NCBI RefSeq assembly: GCF_014652795.1
Contig: NZ_BMZM01000002.1
Coordinates: 808,025 to 872,024, forward strand
Direction: 5' to 3'
DNA from: Kushneria pakistanensis
Lineage (GTDB): Bacteria > Pseudomonadota > Gammaproteobacteria > Pseudomonadales > Halomonadaceae
Length of the DNA stretch: 64,000 nt
Shown in pieces: positions 52,711 to 62,119 of this stretch; within the stretch, counting starts at the first letter, position 1; the number at the start of each line of letters is the position of its first letter. Under the pieces are notes generated by a model that did not search any database, was not told the origin of the DNA, and saw only the letters and a program-made list of their open reading frames with translations. The translations under genes and the position numbers were made by a program.

Positions 52711-53421
52711 TCAGGCCTTCTGTGCGCTAAAGGAGGAGGTATCCTGGCATGCGCATTCCAGCGTGTGCAGCAGCGCGCCCAGCCCTTCGGGGGCGCGTGC
52801 CTGGCAGCGGGCACTGGTCATGACGCGAAGCGAGTGGGCCCAGGTGATGCTGCCCTTGCCTGCCTTCAGGCGCTCGATCAGATCCACGTCCTCATGGCAG
52901 CGCAGCGGGCGAAAGCCGCTCAGCGCTTGATAAGCGACCATGCTGATGCCCAGGTTGGCGCCGTGGACATGTTCACGCCTGATATTTTGCCGCTGATGCG
53001 CCAGATAGCGTGCACGCAGCGCCGGTGGCAGGCTCTGCCACTGACTCAGATACACCCCACCGCACACCGCATCGGTGCCAGCACCACACTGGGCGCTCAG
53101 CCAGTGTTCGGGCACGCAGGTATCGGCATCGGTAAAGGCCAGCCAGTCGATGCCTTCCGGCAGGGCCAGCACACCGGTATGGCGGGCCATGCCCACATTG
53201 CCGGCGGCCACGCTTACGGTCTTGATCCCGTATTCGGCGGCAATCGTGGCGGAGCGATCCCGGCAGCTGTCCAGCACCACCACCAGCGTGACCTCATGGC
53301 CCCTAGACCGGGCATGGTCGGCAGCACGTATCAGCGCCTGCAGGCAGTCAGGCAGATGCTGCTCTTCATTGTGGGCCGGCACCACCACGCCGATATGTGC
53401 CATATCATGTCCTGTCGTCAT
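52711..53421 (-). CDS. Family 2 glycosyltransferase
   Basis: A 236-aa GT-A fold glycosyltransferase without membrane helices. The nucleotide-sugar site is GVVVPAHNEEQHL and the metal-binding motif is FTDADTCVP (about 95-99). It is the last gene of a four-gene operon and overlaps the methyltransferase gene by 17 bp. ATG 53421 follows GGAG; ATG 53403 also has a good ribosome site. Donor and acceptor are unknown. Confidence 0.83.
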   Translation of the reverse strand: MTTGHDMAHIGVVVPAHNEEQHLPDCLQALIRAADHARSRGHEVTLVVVLDSCRDRSATIAAEYGIKTVSVAAGNVGMARHTGVLALPEGIDWLAFTDADTCVPEHWLSAQCGAGTDAVCGGVYLSQWQSLPPALRARYLAHQRQNIRREHVHGANLGISMVAYQALSGFRPLRCHEDVDLIERLKAGKGSITWAHSLRVMTSARCQARAPEGLGALLHTLECACQDTSSFSAQKA

Positions 53422-54031
53422 GGCCGCACTCCTGACGAGAGGCCACGGGAGAGGAAGTGCGCTGCCACAGATCGATCAGGGTGTCGCTGTCTTCGTAATG
53501 ACCGTGCCTGAACCAGCCCAGGCGCCTGTCCAGATACTCATGCACGCTACAGGCCTCCAGGTCGCTGCCGTCAATGGGATGACGCCAGTGGCAGGCCAGC
53601 AGCTCGCCGTCATCGCTCAATGAGGTCTCGATGCGCTCACACAGTGTTTCCAGCGCATCGGGGCTCATGTAATACCCCACTTCGCTGATCACGATCAGAT
53701 CAAAGCTGCCGGGCGGCCACTGCTCGGGGATGGCGCCCTGGGTGATGCTCACATGGGGCTGGTCCTCCAGGGTCTGGAGGGCGCGGGCCACGGCGCTGTC
53801 GCTGACATCCTGTATCCACAGGGCGTCACAGCGTGTAGCAAGCGCTGCGCTGAGCACGCCAATTGAACAACCGGGCTCGAAGGCGCGGCGATAGCGCTCG
53901 CGGGTCAGCATCGCAAGCGTCAGCGCGCGCTTTCGCTTTTCATACCAGCGGGTGTGGTAATGCCACGGATCGGCGTGTTGCGCATGTAACTGCTCAAAGG
54001 CCTGGGCGTCCAGACGGGGTTTGTCAGTCAT
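53405..54031 (-). CDS. NodS-like SAM-dependent methyltransferase
   Basis: A 208-aa class I methyltransferase. The SAM-binding motif is FEPGCSIGVLSAAL (about 51-64), preceded by DPWHYHTRWYEKRKRALTLAML, typical of the NodS family (N-methyltransferases of Nod-factor synthesis and relatives). FDLIVISEVGYYM is motif II/post-II. ATG 54031 overlaps the preceding deacetylase stop by 8 bp; the frame reaches back to 54070. Confidence 0.82.
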   Translation of the reverse strand: MTDKPRLDAQAFEQLHAQHADPWHYHTRWYEKRKRALTLAMLTRERYRRAFEPGCSIGVLSAALATRCDALWIQDVSDSAVARALQTLEDQPHVSITQGAIPEQWPPGSFDLIVISEVGYYMSPDALETLCERIETSLSDDGELLACHWRHPIDGSDLEACSVHEYLDRRLGWFRHGHYEDSDTLIDLWQRTSSPVASRQECGHDDRT

Positions 54032-54821
54032 GCGCAGCATCCTGTGGCGGTGCAATAAAGAACACTTCATAAGAACGGGTCAGGCGTGAGAGCACATGGT
54101 CAGGCAAAATCGGCGCCTGGCCGGTGTCCGGGTCCACCTTCAGCTGGCTCTCATGGGCCTGGATGGCCGCCTGTTTTCTGGTCCGCATGTCGGCATCAAG
54201 CCCCAGGCGTCTGGCCCGATGCCAGGGCACACGGGTATCTCCCGGGGCGGCCCAGTGCCAGCACCAGATCGGAATTTCGATCAGGTGGGCGCCGCTGAGC
54301 TCACACGCCCGCGCGCAGGCGCGCCCTGTCGCTTCATGGTCAGGGTGACCATCGCCGCGCCAGGTGGTCAGCACCACATGATTGGAGGTGAGCTGCGCGG
54401 CCAGATGATCGGCCAGCGCTGATTCATGGTGTGCCACGGCGGTATCCGGCAGCCCCAGGCGTTCCACGCTGGTCTGCTGTTCACAGCCCAGTCGCGAGAG
54501 CGCCTCGAGGCTTTCCTGCGGACGCTGGCGGGCCAGACGCTCGGCGCTCCAGTAGGGCGAGCCGGCATGGCTTGCCGTGCCGTCGGTCACGGCGATCAGG
54601 TGCATGGCGTGACCTGCCGCCGCAAGCTGGAGCATCAACCCGGCAAATCCCAGGGTTTCATCATCGGGGTGGGGGGCCACGATCACGGCGTGCTGGCCCG
54701 GTGCCACCAATGTTTCATGCGTGATGCATGCCATCGCTTCAAGCCCACCCCAGGCCTGCCAGGCAGATTCGGGCGTGCCTTCCCCTTTGATACGACGATC
54801 GTCCTGAGTCATAACAGCCAC
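54024..54821 (-). CDS. PIG-L/LmbE-family N-deacetylase
   Basis: A 265-aa zinc-dependent deacetylase-fold protein. The metal site is HPDDE (51-55) with the second His in GDGHPDHEATG. Family members remove N-acetyl groups from GlcNAc-containing substrates (GPI, mycothiol, bacillithiol). It overlaps the acyl-CoA dehydrogenase gene by 13 bp and the methyltransferase by 8 bp, so all four proteins are probably made together. Confidence 0.87.
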   Translation of the reverse strand: MAVMTQDDRRIKGEGTPESAWQAWGGLEAMACITHETLVAPGQHAVIVAPHPDDETLGFAGLMLQLAAAGHAMHLIAVTDGTASHAGSPYWSAERLARQRPQESLEALSRLGCEQQTSVERLGLPDTAVAHHESALADHLAAQLTSNHVVLTTWRGDGHPDHEATGRACARACELSGAHLIEIPIWCWHWAAPGDTRVPWHRARRLGLDADMRTRKQAAIQAHESQLKVDPDTGQAPILPDHVLSRLTRSYEVFFIAPPQDAAHD

Positions 54822-55825
54822 TCGCTGTCGGGTGCGTTGCAGAGGCGGCCGAGCGCGGCAAGGTCGCGCTCGGCGTGGCTCTGACGCAGATAGACGGGAA
54901 GATCAGCCATCATGTGAGCAAAGTGATGATCGCGGCAGAAGGGGCCGGCCCCCAGGGCACGGCCGCAGTGGGTGATGATCTGCTCAACGCTTTGTTCGAC
55001 CAGCGCTCGGGTGCGCAGGGTCAGCGCCTGGCTGTCTTCATGCGGGGCAGCATCGATGGCGGCGGCGGCCTCGCGAAGCCCGGCAAGGCCGGCATGAAGG
55101 GCGACATCAACATGGCCCAGGTGCGCCATCATGAGAGCGTCGTCGTGGCGATTCGCTGCCTTCGCCTGCAGTGTCCGGGCCAGAGCGTGCGCGCCGCCCA
55201 GCCAGCAGGCGGCAATACCGGCCCCACCCTGCCAGAAACCGGGGCGGTCCAGATAGGCATTGGGTGGGCCGACGAGCGTGGCGCGGGCGTTGTCAAAATC
55301 GACGTCAACGCTGGCGGTAGCCTGCATGCCCACGGCCTGCCAGCCCCGATCGGTCACGGTAACGCCGGGCTGATCCAGCGCCACGGCGGCCAGGCGCTGC
55401 TGGTCACCCTGCCAGACGGTCATCAGGGCGTGGCTGACAATCGGGGCGCCCGAACACCAGGCCTTGGTGCCGTGGAGCGTGACCTGCTGCGTATCGCCGC
55501 CGCTGACATGGACACGGGCCTGCGGCGGTTCGGCGGCCCACATGGCCCAGCGGGCGTGTGTCGGTGCCTCGGGGGTAATGCCAAGCTCTGCCATGATGGC
55601 AAGGGCGTCCTCATGACCTTCATAGAGCTTGATGAGCGCCAGGTCACAGCCTGCCACGCGATAGAGGGCATGCCAGCGTAGTAGCGTGTCGCCCGAGCCG
55701 GGCAGGGGAAGTGGCCTCAGCGCAATCAGTTGATCCAGCGGTGCGGCCAGGGCATCGATGCGCTCGGCGGGACTGTCGTGACAGGCCAGCGCTTCGTCCA
55801 GGCGCCTGGGCAGGGAGGCAGCCAT
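54809..55825 (-). CDS. Divergent acyl-CoA dehydrogenase-like flavoprotein
   Basis: A 338-aa protein related to acyl-CoA dehydrogenases but shorter than the usual 380-390 aa. The middle beta domain is visible in VTLHGTKAWCSGAPIVSHALM, and the C-terminal helical domain in ALGAGPFCRDHHFAHMMADLPVYLRQSHAERDLAALG. A canonical catalytic glutamate could not be placed. AAGGAG lies 6 bases before the ATG, and a 7-bp hairpin (55849-55869) sits in the leader. It is the first gene of the operon. Confidence 0.78.
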   Translation of the reverse strand: MAASLPRRLDEALACHDSPAERIDALAAPLDQLIALRPLPLPGSGDTLLRWHALYRVAGCDLALIKLYEGHEDALAIMAELGITPEAPTHARWAMWAAEPPQARVHVSGGDTQQVTLHGTKAWCSGAPIVSHALMTVWQGDQQRLAAVALDQPGVTVTDRGWQAVGMQATASVDVDFDNARATLVGPPNAYLDRPGFWQGGAGIAACWLGGAHALARTLQAKAANRHDDALMMAHLGHVDVALHAGLAGLREAAAAIDAAPHEDSQALTLRTRALVEQSVEQIITHCGRALGAGPFCRDHHFAHMMADLPVYLRQSHAERDLAALGRLCNAPDSEWLL

Positions 55826-56057
55826 GAAAACTCCTTTTTATGAGACCTGTCAGGCGGTCCGTGCCTGACTTCTATCGCAGGTTATTGCCCTAGGTTAGTG
55901 ACAAGCAGGGTGAGCGACGTTGCTGCAGGTTAAAGAGTTGCAGTTGGATACAAAAAGGGCTGCCCGAAGGTAGCCCTGATCCGCAGGCCCATGAGAGGTC
56001 ACGATGCCGCATTGCCATATGACGCTTTCATACCGGCGCGGTAGGTCCGTCAGGCGA

Positions 56058-56660
56058 TTACTGGCGAATGCCTTCCAGTGACATGTACAGATGCACCGTT
56101 TCGCTGGCCGAGCCGAGATGGTTGTCCGGGTCGATATTGAAATCGGCCAGCTTGAACTCGGTTTCGCCTTCAAAGCCCTGGCGATAGCCGCCCCAGGGAT
56201 CATCACCGCCGCCGATCCGGGTGACCTCGATGGCCACGGGTCTGGTGACGCCATGCAGGGTCAGATCGCCCTTGAGCACGCCTTCATCGGACTCACCCTT
56301 TTTGGGCTCAAAGCCGGTGGAGACAAAGCGGGCTTCCGGGAATGTGGACACGTCCAGAAAATCGGTGCTTTTAAGGTGCTTGTCACGTTCGGCGTGGTTG
56401 GTATCCAGACTGTCAGTATGAATGGTGACCTCGGCGGCGGACGCTGTCAGATCGTCCGGGTCGTAGCTGAAGCTGCCGTCGAAATCGCGGAACTGGCCCA
56501 GAAGCCAGGAGTAGCCCAGATGTTGAATGCGAAATTCGATAAAGGCGTGCTGGCCTTCCTTGTCGATCTGGTACTCGGCGGCGCTGGCGGCCGGACTGAC
56601 GGCCATGGCCAGCGGTGAAAGGGTAATGGCGGCAAGGCCTGCAGCAAGTAGCTTTTTCAT
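56058..56660 (-). CDS. yceI: YceI-family periplasmic lipid-binding protein
   Basis: A 200-aa secreted protein with a signal peptide of about 27 residues (ASAA/EY) and a YceI lipocalin-like barrel. Signatures are [38 protein letters not shown] and [18 protein letters not shown]. Homologues bind isoprenoids such as octaprenyl-phosphate. Encoded alone. Confidence 0.9.
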   Translation of the reverse strand: MKKLLAAGLAAITLSPLAMAVSPAASAAEYQIDKEGQHAFIEFRIQHLGYSWLLGQFRDFDGSFSYDPDDLTASAAEVTIHTDSLDTNHAERDKHLKSTDFLDVSTFPEARFVSTGFEPKKGESDEGVLKGDLTLHGVTRPVAIEVTRIGGGDDPWGGYRQGFEGETEFKLADFNIDPDNHLGSASETVHLYMSLEGIRQ

Positions 56661-57082
56661 GCGTTTTTATCCTTGAATAAAGGCGCTGGAAACCAGCGGT
56701 TGCAAGCTGAAAAACAGGGCATCAAAGGCAACGCCTCCGCCATGCAGGCCAGCATGGGCCGATCAATGCACGGTGGCAGCAATGTCAGGGATTCGAAAAA
56801 ATGCATTCGCTCACGCCGTGCCCTTCAGCCATCGATATCAGATCACCGGCATGCAGATGTCCCGGTCCCGGCGAATGCACAAGCGCGATACCCGCTGTCT
56901 ACACAAAAGGCTCGGTCCCTTGAGACGTGGCGGCATCGTGCCGCACTCCCCGTATGCGGAAAAGCGAAAATACTCAGCGCCATGATTCGAAAAAATCGAA
57001 TCATGGCCTTAAGGATTGGCGGGAAAGCAGGGGTAGCCTTGCGGACGGTGCCGTGTAGAGGGCCGTCTTTCAGGAGCGCGCA
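56661..57082. other. Intergenic region with paired dyads
   Basis: No gene is supported. It holds a perfect 10-bp inverted repeat with an AAAAA centre at 56981-57005 (CATGATTCGA / TCGAATCATG) and a related but imperfect copy at 56790-56808 (GATTCGAAAAAATGCATTC), about 194 bp apart. These may be sites for one regulator. Confidence 0.45.
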
Positions 57083-57841
57083 TCAGCGCGAGGCGAGCTG
57101 GCGCACGGTATCGCCGGTCAGAAGGCGCCGCGCGCCCAGGTAGTGTTTCTGCCAGTAGGCGCCATCGAGTGAGCTGATGCGGATGTTCTCACCGGTGCGC
57201 GGCGCCTGGATGAACTTGCCATCGCCCAGGTAGACACCAACGTGATCAGCGGCACTGGCGGCTTTGATGCGGAAAAAGACCAGATCGCCGCGCTTGAGGG
57301 CATCGGGAGTGACCGGAGCCGCCTCGGACCAGTGATACATGCCGTTGGCTGTGCGCGGCAGCTCCTTGGAGAGCAGATCACGAAAGGCGTAATAAATCAG
57401 TCCGCTGCAGTCAAAACCGGCCTGTGGGGTGGTCCCTCCCCAGAGATACGGCCGGCCGAGCTGGTCGGTAACGGTGTCCATGGCGCGGGCCATGGCGACG
57501 TCCCCGGGCCGATCAATCTCTTCGTTGAAGGCGTATTTCTTGTAGTTGAAGTTATCCACACCCGGTGCGATGCCCTCAGGCAGCAGCGAGCGCCCCTGGG
57601 CGATGGCGCGCTTGCGCTCCTGCTCCGACATTCCCAGCCGCTCGACACGTGCCTTCTCGCGCGCTCGTTTGGCACGCAGCTCGCTGGCCGTACCATGTTC
57701 GGGCTGGATCAGCTGTCGGGCCTGGGCCTGTTCAACGGCCACAGGCAGGCAGGGGCTGAGCAGCAGGGTCAACAACAGACCCAGTGCGCCCTTGCGGGTG
57801 GCCTGGCGTGAGAAGTTCGGGTGTGGCATGTGGATGCTCAT
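57083..57841 (-). CDS. NlpC/P60 cell-wall hydrolase
   Basis: A 252-aa secreted peptidase with a signal peptide (about 15-41), a charged helical linker and a C-terminal NlpC/P60 domain (about 118-240). The catalytic Cys is in QAGFDCSGLIYYAFR and the His in ADHVGVYLGDGKFIQAP. Such enzymes cleave peptidoglycan stem peptides. The long linker resembles gammaproteobacterial NlpC proteins. Confidence 0.88.
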   Translation of the reverse strand: MSIHMPHPNFSRQATRKGALGLLLTLLLSPCLPVAVEQAQARQLIQPEHGTASELRAKRAREKARVERLGMSEQERKRAIAQGRSLLPEGIAPGVDNFNYKKYAFNEEIDRPGDVAMARAMDTVTDQLGRPYLWGGTTPQAGFDCSGLIYYAFRDLLSKELPRTANGMYHWSEAAPVTPDALKRGDLVFFRIKAASAADHVGVYLGDGKFIQAPRTGENIRISSLDGAYWQKHYLGARRLLTGDTVRQLASR

Positions 57842-58236
57842 TCGATCGATGTCGTGTCAGAGGATAAGCCTGCGCCATGGTGGGCGAGCAGTCTGACGAT
57901 CACGGCAGGGGCATTGATAACATCCAAGGTGGGGGAGCGAACATGATCAATACGCGCATTCTAACACTGAATGCGGCACGGCTTAATAAACGTAACCTGA
58001 GTTATGGCAGACAGGATGTCCTCATGTTCACGTGTGCCTTCCTGAACGTCGCATCAACGCGTGGTGAGGCGGCGTTCAGGCACACCTGAAAGGCTCGGGT
58101 GATGGCCATGAACTGCCGGCGTTGCAGGACCCACAGCATGTATCCGCAGGCGTTGTCGGCGCAAGGATACCCACCGCCCCGTCAGGGGTGACGTCAGGCA
58201 GGAAGCCGTCGTCTTTATATTGATCAAGGAGGACAC
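57842..58236. other. Intergenic region upstream of ectD
   Basis: No gene is supported; a 70-codon frame at 57877-58089 has no ribosome site or family likeness. The region must hold the ectD promoter. AAGGAGG just before 58237 is an unusually strong ribosome site. Confidence 0.5.
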
Positions 58237-59163
58237 ATGTCAGCCGTACATGCACAGCGTCACACGCTGATGGAAGACCCGTACCCGACGCGCCTGGCAA
58301 CACCAGCCGAGCGCAACTGGCTGCCGCGTCAGGAAGAGGTGCTGCGCGGCCCGGAAGAGGGGCCCTTGAGCAGCGAGCAGCGCGAGGAATTTCGCCGGAA
58401 GGGGTTTGTCTTCATCCCGAACTTTCTCGATGAAAGCGAACTGGCCGAGTATCAGCGCGAGCTGGAGGCGCTGCTGGCGCGCGATGACTATCGCGACCAG
58501 GACTTCACCATCACAGAGCCGAGCAGCAACGAGATCCGCTCGATCTTTGCCATGCACTTTCTCTCCGAGAAGTTCGGACAGCTCGCCGGTGATCCCAGGC
58601 TGGTCAAAGGCGTCGAGCAGCTGATCGGTGAGGATGTCTACGTGATGCAGGGGCGCATCAATTACAAGCCCGGCTTTGAAGGCAAGGGCTTTGACTGGCA
58701 CTCGGACTTCGAGACCTGGCACGCCGAGGACGGCATGCCGCGCATGAATGCCGTGAGCGCCTCGATCGTTTTGACCGACAACCACGAATTCAATGGCCCG
58801 CTCATGCTGATTCCGGGCTCGCACGAGAAGTTCGTGCCCTGTATTGGCGAGACGCCGGAAGACAACTACAAGCACTCGCTGAAAAAGCAGGAAGCGGGTG
58901 TGCCGAGCCGGGAAGCACTGGCCGAGCTGGTGGCCGAGCATGGCATCGAGGCGCCCAAGGGCCGCGCCGGTGGTCTTTTGCTGTTTGACTGCAACACCCT
59001 GCATGGCTCCAATGCCAACATGTCGCCCGATGCGCGCAGCAATATCTTTTTTGTCTTCAACCGGCGTGACAACGCGCTGGGCGAGCCGTTCGCGGCCAAA
59101 AAGCACCGCCCCGACTTTCTGGCCCATACGCCGGATGGTCGCTGGCGCGATCTAAGCCTTTGA
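58237..59163 (+). CDS. ectD: EctD, ectoine 5-hydroxylase
   Basis: A non-heme Fe(II)/2-oxoglutarate dioxygenase that turns ectoine into 5-hydroxyectoine, a heat and salt protectant. The 308-aa protein has the EctD signature FDWHSDFETWHAEDGMPRM with iron ligands H155 and D157, and the third ligand H256 in NTLHGSNAN. The start follows AAGGAGG. ectABC is not in the window, so ectD is a separate unit, a common arrangement in Halomonadaceae. Confidence 0.96.
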   Translation: MSAVHAQRHTLMEDPYPTRLATPAERNWLPRQEEVLRGPEEGPLSSEQREEFRRKGFVFIPNFLDESELAEYQRELEALLARDDYRDQDFTITEPSSNEIRSIFAMHFLSEKFGQLAGDPRLVKGVEQLIGEDVYVMQGRINYKPGFEGKGFDWHSDFETWHAEDGMPRMNAVSASIVLTDNHEFNGPLMLIPGSHEKFVPCIGETPEDNYKHSLKKQEAGVPSREALAELVAEHGIEAPKGRAGGLLLFDCNTLHGSNANMSPDARSNIFFVFNRRDNALGEPFAAKKHRPDFLAHTPDGRWRDLSL

Positions 59164-59349
59164 GTCTGTCTGATCCAGACGGTATCGCGGCCGTGGACAC
59201 ACGGAATACCCCCGCGATACACAGGGACTGACATGACATGACATGACAGGCAGGCGGCGGGGCGCCATCGCGCTTTGCCGCTTTTTTACGGATGTGATAA
59301 AGCCTGGTTGATTCAATAAAAACGCATTGATCTTCAAGAGGAACAGATC

Positions 59350-60012
59350 ATGACCTTCCAGCCCGGATTCACTGATGGACGTCCTTTTGCCGCGCCGCTG
59401 GGCAAGATTGTCTGTGTGGGGCGCAACTACGCCGCCCATGCCAGGGAGCTCAACAACGAGGTGCCCACCACCCCGCTTTTGTTCATCAAGCCGGCCTCCA
59501 GCGCCACCCCGATGAAAGAGCGCATTCGCGTGCCGCGCCATCTGGGTGAGGTGCACTTTGAAGTCGAGGTGGCGCTATTGATCGGTACCCGACTGTCCCG
59601 CGCCCGCCCGGAAGAGGTGCTCCCGGCGATTGCCGGCGTGGGGCTGGCGCTGGATCTGACCCTGCGCGATGTCCAGTCACGGCTCAAGGACAAGGGGCAC
59701 CCGTGGGAGCGGGCCAAGGGCTTTGATGGCGCCTGCCCGATGAGTGACTTCGTCCCCTTTGATCCCGGGACGATGCCTCTGGATGATCTGCGCTTTTCCC
59801 TGACCATTGATGGCGAGCGTCGCCAGACCGGCCATACTGCCCTGATGCTGTTCAAGGCAGTTGAATTGATTGTCGAAATGTCGCGCTCGTTTACGCTCGA
59901 GCCCGGGGATGTGATTCTGACCGGCACGCCGGAAGGCGTCGGGGCGCTGCCCGAGGGCGCGCGCCTGGAGTTCTCGCTTGACGGACATTTCGAGATCACG
60001 GCCCGCAGCTGA
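59350..60012 (+). CDS. Fumarylacetoacetate hydrolase-family protein (YcgM-like)
   Basis: A 220-aa metal-dependent FAH-fold enzyme. Metal-binding acids are in VHFEVEVALLIG and ALDLTLRDVQ, and PGDVILTGTPEGVG is the family end motif. KIVCVGRNYAAHARELNNEVPTTPLLFIKPASS matches E. coli YcgM and FAHD1-type acylpyruvase/oxaloacetate decarboxylase proteins. The precise substrate is uncertain. AGAGGA precedes the ATG. Confidence 0.87.
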   Translation: MTFQPGFTDGRPFAAPLGKIVCVGRNYAAHARELNNEVPTTPLLFIKPASSATPMKERIRVPRHLGEVHFEVEVALLIGTRLSRARPEEVLPAIAGVGLALDLTLRDVQSRLKDKGHPWERAKGFDGACPMSDFVPFDPGTMPLDDLRFSLTIDGERRQTGHTALMLFKAVELIVEMSRSFTLEPGDVILTGTPEGVGALPEGARLEFSLDGHFEITARS

Positions 60013-60036
60013 TTTCATGCACAACCGGTCAGGGCG

Positions 60037-60288
60037 TATACTCGATACCCTGTGCCGGGCCTGACACCCGGTCGCGCTATCCGCGCAGTGTGGGTCGTTC
60101 GCTCCTGAGGATCCGGGAGGCCGGAGCGGCACACGCCTGTCGATATCCAATGCGTCATGAGCACGCGGCACAGCGCCTGCGCCGGAGCGATATCGACAGC
60201 GCTTTCGTTGGTTTCGGGCCCGTACCGTCCCTCTCACGGTCTGTCCCGGGGCCTGTTCGTATTCATTACCATTTAAAGTGATCAGATC
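60037..60288 (+). promoter_or_regulatory. Long structured leader upstream of ilvD
   Basis: TATACT at 60037-60042 could be a -10, giving a leader of about 240 bases. It contains several inverted repeats: GCCGGG/CCCGGT near 60055-60075, GCGC/GCGC near 60074-60086, and a perfect 11-bp pair CTGTCGATATC (60137-60147) with GATATCGACAG (60189-60199). No leader peptide rich in Ile/Leu/Val was recognised. Confidence 0.4.
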
Positions 60289-62034
60289 ATGAGTCAGGAA
60301 GACCGGCCGGATAGCCCCTCCAAAGCCTCGCTTGCCAATGACAATGCCCACACCCGTCGTCACTCGTCACTGGTCGTCGACGGCCCGGGCAAGGCCGCCA
60401 GCCGCGCCATGCTGCGCGCCGTGGGTTTCAGTGATGAGGATTTCAAAAAGCCCCAGATCGGCATTGCCTCGACCTGGAGTCGCGTCACGCCCTGCAACAG
60501 CCACATCAACGTGCTGGCGGACGCCGCCAGCGACGGCGCCGATGAGGCCGGCGGCAAGGGCGTGGTGTTCAACACCATCACCATCAGTGACGGCATCGCC
60601 AACGGCACCGAGGGCATGAAGTACTCGATGATCTCGCGCGAGGTCATCGCCGATTCCATTGAGACCGTGGCCGGCTGCGAAGGCTTTGACGGCGTGGTCG
60701 CCATCGGTGGCTGCGACAAGAACATGCCTGGCTGCATGATGGGTCTGGCCCGTCTGGACCGCCCCGGCATTTTTGTTTACGGCGGCACCATCCTGCCGGG
60801 CGAGGGCCATACCGACATCGTCTCGGTATTTGAAGCCATGGGTGCCCACTCCCAGGGCAACATGGATCTGATCGACGTCAAGCGCATCGAGGAGACCGCG
60901 ATTCCCGGGCCCGGTTCGTGCGGCGGCATGTACACCGCCAACACCATGGCGTCTGCCATCGAGGCGCTGGGCATGAGCCTGCCGAACTCCTCGGCACAAA
61001 ATGCCGTGTCGCAGACCAAGCAGGACGACAGCCGCGAAGCGGGTGCCGCCGTGCTCAAGCTGCTTGAGCTCGACATCAAGCCGTCCGACATCATGACCCG
61101 CAAGGCGTTTGAAAACGCCGTGACCGTGGTCATCAGCCTCGGTGGTTCCACCAACGCGGTACTGCACCTGATCGCGATTGCCAACACCATCGGCGTTGAA
61201 CTGACGCTGGATGACTTCACCGAGATCGGCAAGCGCGTGCCGGTGGTGGCGGACCTGCGCCCCAGCGGTCACTACATGATGAGCGAGCTGGTCGCCATCG
61301 GCGGTATTCAGCCGCTGATGAAGACCCTGCTGGACGCTGGACTGCTGCACGGCGACTGTCTGACCGTGACTGGCCAGACGCTGGCCGAGAACCTGGCTGA
61401 TGTCGCGCCCTATCCGGATGGCCAGAACATCATCAGGCCGCTGGACAACCCCATCAAGGCCTCCAGCCACCTGCGCGTACTCTACGGCAACCTGGCCCCG
61501 GAAGGTGCTGTTGCCAAGATTACCGGCAAGGAAGGTACCCGCTTTACCGGCACGGCGCGCGTGTTCAACTCCGAAGAGGAGGCCCAGGCGCGCATCAACG
61601 ACCTGACCGTGGTAGCCGGTGACGTGCTGGTGATTCGCTACGAAGGTCCGCGCGGTGGCCCGGGCATGCGTGAGATGCTCACGCCGACGTCTGCGATCAT
61701 GGGTCGCGGGCTGGGCGACAAGGTAGCGCTGATTACCGACGGGCGCTTCTCCGGCGGCAGCCACGGCTTCGTGGTCGGTCACATCACGCCTGAGGCCTTT
61801 AACGGCGGCCCGATCGCGCTGGTCGAGGATGGCGACCAGATCACCATTGATGCCGAAAACGACGTCATGACGTTGCATATCGATGAGGCGGAAATGACGC
61901 GTCGCCGCGAGGCCTGGCAGCGTCCGAAGCCGCGCTACACCCGCGGCGCGATGGCCAAGTACGCCCGCACGGTCAGCTCGGCCTCCCTCGGTGCCATCAC
62001 CGACCTGCCGGAAGCGACCGACGATCTGAGCTGA
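60289..62034 (+). CDS. ilvD: IlvD, dihydroxy-acid dehydratase
   Basis: This Fe-S enzyme makes the keto-acid precursors of valine and isoleucine. The 581-aa protein has the cluster cysteines C69 (TPCNSHIN), C142 ([10 protein letters not shown]) and C211 ([14 protein letters not shown]). The C-terminal signature [19 protein letters not shown] is present. The [14 protein letters not shown] form and the length are those of the shorter, probably [2Fe-2S] lineage rather than E. coli IlvD, though this is inferred. The ribosome site is weak. Confidence 0.94.
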   Translation: MSQEDRPDSPSKASLANDNAHTRRHSSLVVDGPGKAASRAMLRAVGFSDEDFKKPQIGIASTWSRVTPCNSHINVLADAASDGADEAGGKGVVFNTITISDGIANGTEGMKYSMISREVIADSIETVAGCEGFDGVVAIGGCDKNMPGCMMGLARLDRPGIFVYGGTILPGEGHTDIVSVFEAMGAHSQGNMDLIDVKRIEETAIPGPGSCGGMYTANTMASAIEALGMSLPNSSAQNAVSQTKQDDSREAGAAVLKLLELDIKPSDIMTRKAFENAVTVVISLGGSTNAVLHLIAIANTIGVELTLDDFTEIGKRVPVVADLRPSGHYMMSELVAIGGIQPLMKTLLDAGLLHGDCLTVTGQTLAENLADVAPYPDGQNIIRPLDNPIKASSHLRVLYGNLAPEGAVAKITGKEGTRFTGTARVFNSEEEAQARINDLTVVAGDVLVIRYEGPRGGPGMREMLTPTSAIMGRGLGDKVALITDGRFSGGSHGFVVGHITPEAFNGGPIALVEDGDQITIDAENDVMTLHIDEAEMTRRREAWQRPKPRYTRGAMAKYARTVSSASLGAITDLPEATDDLS

Positions 62035-62060
62035 TCCTCGAGCTGTCCTGCAACAGAACA

Positions 62061-62091
62061 AAACGCCCCGGCCATGGCCGGGGCGTTTTTT
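62061..62091. terminator. Bidirectional terminator between ilvD and the aminopeptidase
   Basis: AACGCCCCGGCC pairs with GGCCGGGGCGTT, followed by TTTT on the plus strand and preceded by A residues that give a short U-tract on the minus strand. Confidence 0.85.
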
Positions 62092-62119
62092 GTTGCTGGT
62101 GCCTTTCTCCTGAATGGCT

